This document shows, piece after piece, positions 60,388 to 64,000 of a stretch of 64,000 bases of DNA (the stretch's first letter is position 1; the number at the start of each line of letters is the position of its first letter). Source of the DNA: Holdemanella hominis. Lineage in GTDB: Bacteria; Bacillota_I; Bacilli_A; Erysipelotrichales; Erysipelotrichaceae. The position numbers were made by a program, and so were the translations under genes. The DNA lies in NCBI RefSeq assembly GCF_014306155.1, contig NZ_JACRWH010000001.1, positions 67,741 through 131,740 on the forward strand, read 5' to 3'. Under the pieces are notes generated by a model. That model made no database searches. It saw nothing but the letters and a program-made list of their open reading frames with translations, and was not told where the DNA came from.

Positions 60388-61242
60388 ATGGAAAAAATTG
60401 CCGTCGTAACGGATACAGGTTCCAATCTATCTTTTGAACAGGCAAAAGAATTAGGTATTTACCTGCTTCCCTTACAAATCACAATTGACAAAACAACATA
60501 CCAAGATACATTAGAAATTTCAACACAAGATATTTATAAAGAATTAGCCAAGGGGAAAATGCCAAAAACAAGCATGGCAACCTATCAAAAAATCTATAAT
60601 TTATTTGAAAAACTAAAAAAAGAATACGATACTGTATTTGCGATTCCATTGACAAATGGATTATCTACAAACGCTTCAACCATGCAAAGTATTGCACGAG
60701 AATTAGAAATGAATGTCCATGTGATTGATATGTATTCAACTTGTGAATTAGAAAAACATGTTGCGATTTGGATCAAGCAATTAGTCGACGCAAACAAACC
60801 ATCTGAAGAAATATTAGAGATTATTCGACCGGCAATCTATGAATCCAACTCATTGATCTTAGTCAAGGATTTACAACACCTAAAACGCGGTGGAAGATTA
60901 ACCCCAATGGCTGCATCTCTTGCAGGTTTGTTAAAGATTTATCCTATCTTGCACTTAAATAAAAACACAGAAGGCAGAATCGATGTATTAAATAAGGTTC
61001 GCACAGAAAAAAGAGCTGACACCTATGCGATTGATAAAGTCATTGACGATATTGATATAGAACATACAAATATCTATATTATTCACTCAGATTTTTTAGA
61101 GGGTGCCAACCATTTTAAAAAATGTTTTATCGAAAAGGGTGTACCTGAAGAAAATATTCATATAAACTATATTAGTTCCGTAATCGCCGTACATACTGGT
61201 CTTGGTTGTATCGCATTACAATATATAAGAAAGGAAAACTAA
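60388..61242 (+). CDS. DegV family fatty-acid-binding protein
   Basis: 284 residues. Start MEKIAVVTDTGSNLS with IYLLPLQITID, the TSMATYQKIYNLF helix, ALSxTxSxxxxS-like LTNGLSTNASTMQSIA, and LKRGGRLTPMAASLAGLL with later RTEKRA. DegV/FakB proteins bind fatty acids for phosphorylation by FakA. No fakA in the window. The start follows the upstream stop by one base; GAGGA serves as SD. Confidence 0.9.
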   Translation: MEKIAVVTDTGSNLSFEQAKELGIYLLPLQITIDKTTYQDTLEISTQDIYKELAKGKMPKTSMATYQKIYNLFEKLKKEYDTVFAIPLTNGLSTNASTMQSIARELEMNVHVIDMYSTCELEKHVAIWIKQLVDANKPSEEILEIIRPAIYESNSLILVKDLQHLKRGGRLTPMAASLAGLLKIYPILHLNKNTEGRIDVLNKVRTEKRADTYAIDKVIDDIDIEHTNIYIIHSDFLEGANHFKKCFIEKGVPEENIHINYISSVIAVHTGLGCIALQYIRKEN

Positions 61243-61246
61243 AAAC

Positions 61247-61732
61247 ATGGAAACCAAAAATATTTTAATCACAATGAAAAACGGAGATCAAATCAAAGCT
61301 GAGTTGTATCCAGAGATTGCTCCTGAAACTGTTGAAAACTTTTTGAATCTAATCGAAAAAAAATTCTATAACGGATTAACTTTCCACCGTGTTATTAAAG
61401 GATTTATGATTCAAGGTGGATGCCCAATTGGAAACGGAACAGGTGGCCCAGGTTATACAATTCATGGAGAATTCGCTTCAAATGGATTTAAAAACGATTT
61501 AAAACACACTCGTGGTGTTTTATCTATGGCTCGTGCTATGGATCCAAATAGTGCAGGAAGTCAATTCTTCATTATGCACCAGGATTCACCTCATTTAGAT
61601 GGTGAATATGCTGCGTTTGGTAAAGTGATTGAAGGTATGGAAAATGTAGATAAAATCGCAAAGACACCTACTACTTTCAATGATCGTCCAAGAAATCCTC
61701 AAGTGATTGATACAATCACAATTGTTGACTAA
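61247..61732 (+). CDS. Peptidyl-prolyl cis-trans isomerase (cyclophilin)
   Basis: 161 residues. Cyclophilin motifs GLTFHRVIKGFMIQGG (catalytic Arg), RGVLSMARAMDPNSAGSQFF, and LDGEYAAFGKVIEGMENVD. No signal peptide, so cytoplasmic. AAGGA precedes the ATG. The stop overlaps the LysR start (TAATG), so they are coupled. Confidence 0.94.
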   Translation: METKNILITMKNGDQIKAELYPEIAPETVENFLNLIEKKFYNGLTFHRVIKGFMIQGGCPIGNGTGGPGYTIHGEFASNGFKNDLKHTRGVLSMARAMDPNSAGSQFFIMHQDSPHLDGEYAAFGKVIEGMENVDKIAKTPTTFNDRPRNPQVIDTITIVD

Positions 61733-62634
61733 TGACGTTGCAACAATTGCGCTACGTGATCCAGATCGTTGAATCTGGATCTTTTAATTCCGCAGCCAAA
61801 GCCTTATTTATTTCACAACCATCTCTTTCGAAATCCATTCATGATTTAGAAGAAGAAATGTCCATCTGCTTATTTGTTCGAACAAATAAAGGTATTCTTC
61901 TCTCTGAACAAGGAGAAAAATTTCTAGGCTATGCTAGACAAGTCATAGAACAAGCTAACTTACTTGAAGAACAATATAAAAACACATTCCCTGCAAGAAC
62001 TGTATTTGCGATTTCAAGTCAACACTATGCCTTTGTGGTAAATGCATTTGTTGCCTTAGTCAAAGAATACAATCAAAGTGAATATGAATTTTCTTTAAGA
62101 GAGCAAAGAACATACGATATTATCGAAGATGTAAAGAACCATCGAAGTCAATTAGGCATTCTGTATCTTTCACATTTCAATCGTGAAGTCATTCAAAGTA
62201 TCTTAAAAAAAGAACATCTTACATTCACCAAATTATTTGAAGCCAAACCCCATGTATTTGTTTCTAAGACAAATCCTTTATCCCATAAAAAAACAGTGAA
62301 AATGGAAGATTTAAAGAACTATCCCCGTCTAACTTATGAACAAGGAATCAATAATTCCTTCTACTTTTCCGAAGAATTACACAGTACTCAGCCATCTAAA
62401 AAGAGTATTGTTGTTTCGGATCGCGCCACATTATTCAACTTATTGATTGGACTAAACGGATATACGATTTCTTCAGGTATCTTAAGCACAGATTTAAACG
62501 GAGACAACATTGTATCCATTCCACTTGATAGTGATGAAGTTATGGAAATAGGCTATATTAGTGATGGAGTTTTATCCAACATGTCAAAAAACTATCTAAA
62601 TCATCTAATTCAATACATTGAAAAGACCAACTGA
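61732..62634 (+). CDS. LysR-family transcriptional regulator upstream of a MetE-like gene
   Basis: 300 residues. Helix-turn-helix LQQLRYVIQIVESGSFNSAA, ALFISQPSLSKSIHDLEEEM; effector domain with FAISSQHYAFVVNAFVALVK. The recognition helix and length fit the CysB/MetR-like broad LTTR group. Starts in the TAATG overlap with the cyclophilin gene. The MetE-like gene 112 bases downstream, with a palindrome at 62649-62665 before it, is the likely target. Confidence 0.88.
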   Translation: MTLQQLRYVIQIVESGSFNSAAKALFISQPSLSKSIHDLEEEMSICLFVRTNKGILLSEQGEKFLGYARQVIEQANLLEEQYKNTFPARTVFAISSQHYAFVVNAFVALVKEYNQSEYEFSLREQRTYDIIEDVKNHRSQLGILYLSHFNREVIQSILKKEHLTFTKLFEAKPHVFVSKTNPLSHKKTVKMEDLKNYPRLTYEQGINNSFYFSEELHSTQPSKKSIVVSDRATLFNLLIGLNGYTISSGILSTDLNGDNIVSIPLDSDEVMEIGYISDGVLSNMSKNYLNHLIQYIEKTN

Positions 62635-62648
62635 AATTGGTCTTTTAT
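62621..62648 (+). terminator. Terminator after the LysR gene
   Basis: AAAGACCAA and TTGGTCTTT with a 6-base loop that includes the stop codon, followed by TATTA; the T-run is short. Confidence 0.65.
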
Positions 62649-62665
62649 TATAGTTTTTAACTATA
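62649..62665. promoter_or_regulatory. LysR-type palindrome upstream of the MetE-like gene
   Basis: TATAGTTTTTAACTATA is a perfect 17-bp palindrome (7-bp arms) with the T-N11-A character of LysR-family boxes. It lies between the LysR gene and its probable target. Confidence 0.5.
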
Positions 62666-62745
62666 ACAAGCTAAAGAATATTTCAATTATTCTATATACT
62701 ATAAATATGATAGACTTAACACACACGAAAGTTGAGGAATTTATT

Positions 62746-63861
62746 ATGACAGTTCAAACACCTTATAGATATGATGTAGTTGGAAGTTTTTTAAGACCTG
62801 AAAAACTAAAACAAGCCCGTAAAGATTATGAGTCCAAAAAAATTTCAAGAGAAGAATTGACACAAATCGAAGATGAGTGCATTACAGATTTAGTTCAAAA
62901 AGAAAAGGCAGCCGGCCTACACGTCATCACAGATGGTGAATTCAGACGTGCTACATGGCACTTAGACTTTATGTGGGGATTTGATGGCGTATCTCATACA
63001 CCAACGAAAACAGGCCTTCCCTTCCATGGAGAAGCCGCTATGATTGATGATACATATATCACTGGAAAAGTTGGTGTGAGTGGTACACATCCTTTTGTAG
63101 AGCATTTCAAGTTTTTAACTCAATTCGAAGACGAAAATACGATTGCCAAACAAACCATTCCTGCTCCAGCACAATTTTTGGAACAAATGATTCTTCCTTT
63201 TGCACTAGAAAACACTAAAAAATATTATGAAGATACTGAAGAATTGGTTCAAGACATTGCGAATGGGTATAAAGTTGTCATTCAACAATTATATGATGCA
63301 GGATGTCGATGCATTCAATTCGATGATTGTTCATGGGGCATGTTGGTGGATGAAAAAGCGCCATTATTTTTCCAAACAGATCAAGAAGGTTTGTTAAAAG
63401 TTCAAGAATTATTCTTACGTATCAACAATCTTGCGATTGAAGGAAAACCTGAAGATCTTACAATTAACACACACGTATGCCGTGGTAACTTCCACTCTAC
63501 ATATGCATCTAGTGGTGCTTATGATGCTGTTGCAAAAACATTATTTGCGAAAGAAAACGTGCATGCCTATTTCTTAGAATTTGATGATGCTCGTTCTGGT
63601 GGATTTGAACCATTAAAAGAGGTTACAGCTGATAAAAAAGTCGTACTTGGTTTAGTTACTACAAAATTAGCCAAATTAGAAGACAAAGAAACAGTAATTG
63701 CCCGTATTAAAGAAGCTAGCAAATATGTCTCTTTAGAAAATTTGTGTCTAAGTCCACAATGTGGTTTCGCCTCATGTGAAATAGGAAATAAATTAACTGA
63801 AGAGCAACAGTGGGCTAAAGTTAGATTGATTAAAGAAATTGCTGAAGAAGTATGGGGATAG
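62746..63861 (+). CDS. Second MetE C-terminal-domain protein (YxjG/YxjH type)
   Basis: 371 residues from the ATG with GAGGAA upstream. It shares with the 5902-7002 protein the start RYDVVGSFLRPEKLKQAR and zinc ligands His/Cys in NTHVCRGNFHS, Glu in FLEFDDARSG and Cys in LSPQCGFAS. Only the catalytic half of MetE is present. Homocysteine or a related thiol is the expected acceptor; donor unknown. Preceded by a LysR gene in the same direction. Confidence 0.83.
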   Translation: MTVQTPYRYDVVGSFLRPEKLKQARKDYESKKISREELTQIEDECITDLVQKEKAAGLHVITDGEFRRATWHLDFMWGFDGVSHTPTKTGLPFHGEAAMIDDTYITGKVGVSGTHPFVEHFKFLTQFEDENTIAKQTIPAPAQFLEQMILPFALENTKKYYEDTEELVQDIANGYKVVIQQLYDAGCRCIQFDDCSWGMLVDEKAPLFFQTDQEGLLKVQELFLRINNLAIEGKPEDLTINTHVCRGNFHSTYASSGAYDAVAKTLFAKENVHAYFLEFDDARSGGFEPLKEVTADKKVVLGLVTTKLAKLEDKETVIARIKEASKYVSLENLCLSPQCGFASCEIGNKLTEEQQWAKVRLIKEIAEEVWG

Positions 63862-63898
63862 AAAAAAGTTTGGATTAATTTGGATATTTAAATTCTTG

Positions 63899-63978
63899 TA
63901 GGGTCGAACATAGTCCTTAAATTTTTATAGGGTCGTTTTATAAGTAGTAAAAAAATTCTATAAAATATCGTAGGGTCG
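63899..63978 (+). repeat. Three TAGGGTCG octamers
   Basis: TAGGGTCG occurs at 63899, 63928 and 63971 within 80 bases, the last two in AT-rich DNA after the MetE-like gene. The significance is unknown; the feature may continue beyond the window. Confidence 0.5.
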
Positions 63979-64000
63979 TGTTCGTCCCATTTTTTTATAT

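Noticed and set aside
62640..62745. SAM (S-box) riboswitch before the MetE-like genes, as in B. subtilis yxjG/yxjH
   Set aside because: Neither leader (62640-62745 or 7003-7128) is long enough or has the S-box core.

Overview
The window is low-GC Firmicutes chromosome, most likely from the class Erysipelotrichia. The signs are strong SD sequences, the B. subtilis-like yqeGH-yhbY-nadD-yqeK-rsfS-yqeM order with nadD and yqeK fused, and a short Cas9 that resembles what I remember of the Eubacterium dolichum protein. No plasmid or prophage core is visible. The sequence looks like ordinary chromosome interrupted by an accessory block at about 23.6-32.4 kb.

Layout. 1-23.6 kb, mostly minus strand: a truncated M16 peptidase-like gene, two secreted NlpC/P60-type cell-wall proteins (1.2 and 14.5 kb), trmL/rdgB, a divergent tgt, a MetE-like gene (YxjG type), a P-loop kinase, a Na/Pi transporter, an M50-ychF-DUF951-folD-dtd-ispF-nitroreductase run, tpiA-pgk, rlmH, and a complete BceRS-BceAB-type antimicrobial-peptide sensing and efflux operon with two matching operator palindromes.

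23.6-32.4 kb, accessory: a decayed metallophosphoesterase gene, a type II-A CRISPR array (18 repeats, 17 spacers of exactly 30 bp), csn2, cas2, cas1, a tracrRNA on the minus strand between cas1 and cas9, and a small cas9. Upstream of cas9 is a tandem duplicate of what looks like an undescribed type I toxin-antitoxin module: a 33-residue hydrophobic peptide, identical in both copies through silent changes, with a convergent antisense RNA and long inverted repeats. A shortened sugar-kinase-like gene follows.

32.5-44 kb: an M42 peptidase, a HAD phosphatase, two tandem tRNA-Asn transcription units, DUF4186, a ThrE-type exporter, two LysR regulators (one divergent from a YeiH-type transporter), a patch with two decayed genes (a GNAT and an XRE-type regulator), TfoX-N and GNAT genes, then nth-dnaD-tseB.

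44-64 kb: mtnN, the yqe ribosome/NAD cluster, a FAD oxidoreductase, and a cell-wall operon of murF, a VanG-like D-Ala ligase, an alanine/serine racemase carrying the VanT-type Tyr-to-Asn change, and a separate acyltransferase-3 membrane protein. That set suggests peptidoglycan precursors ending in D-Ala-D-Ser. A candidate C-rich small RNA precedes a HIT gene. The window closes with recG, a second M42 peptidase, a DegV protein, a cyclophilin, a LysR regulator and a second MetE-like gene.
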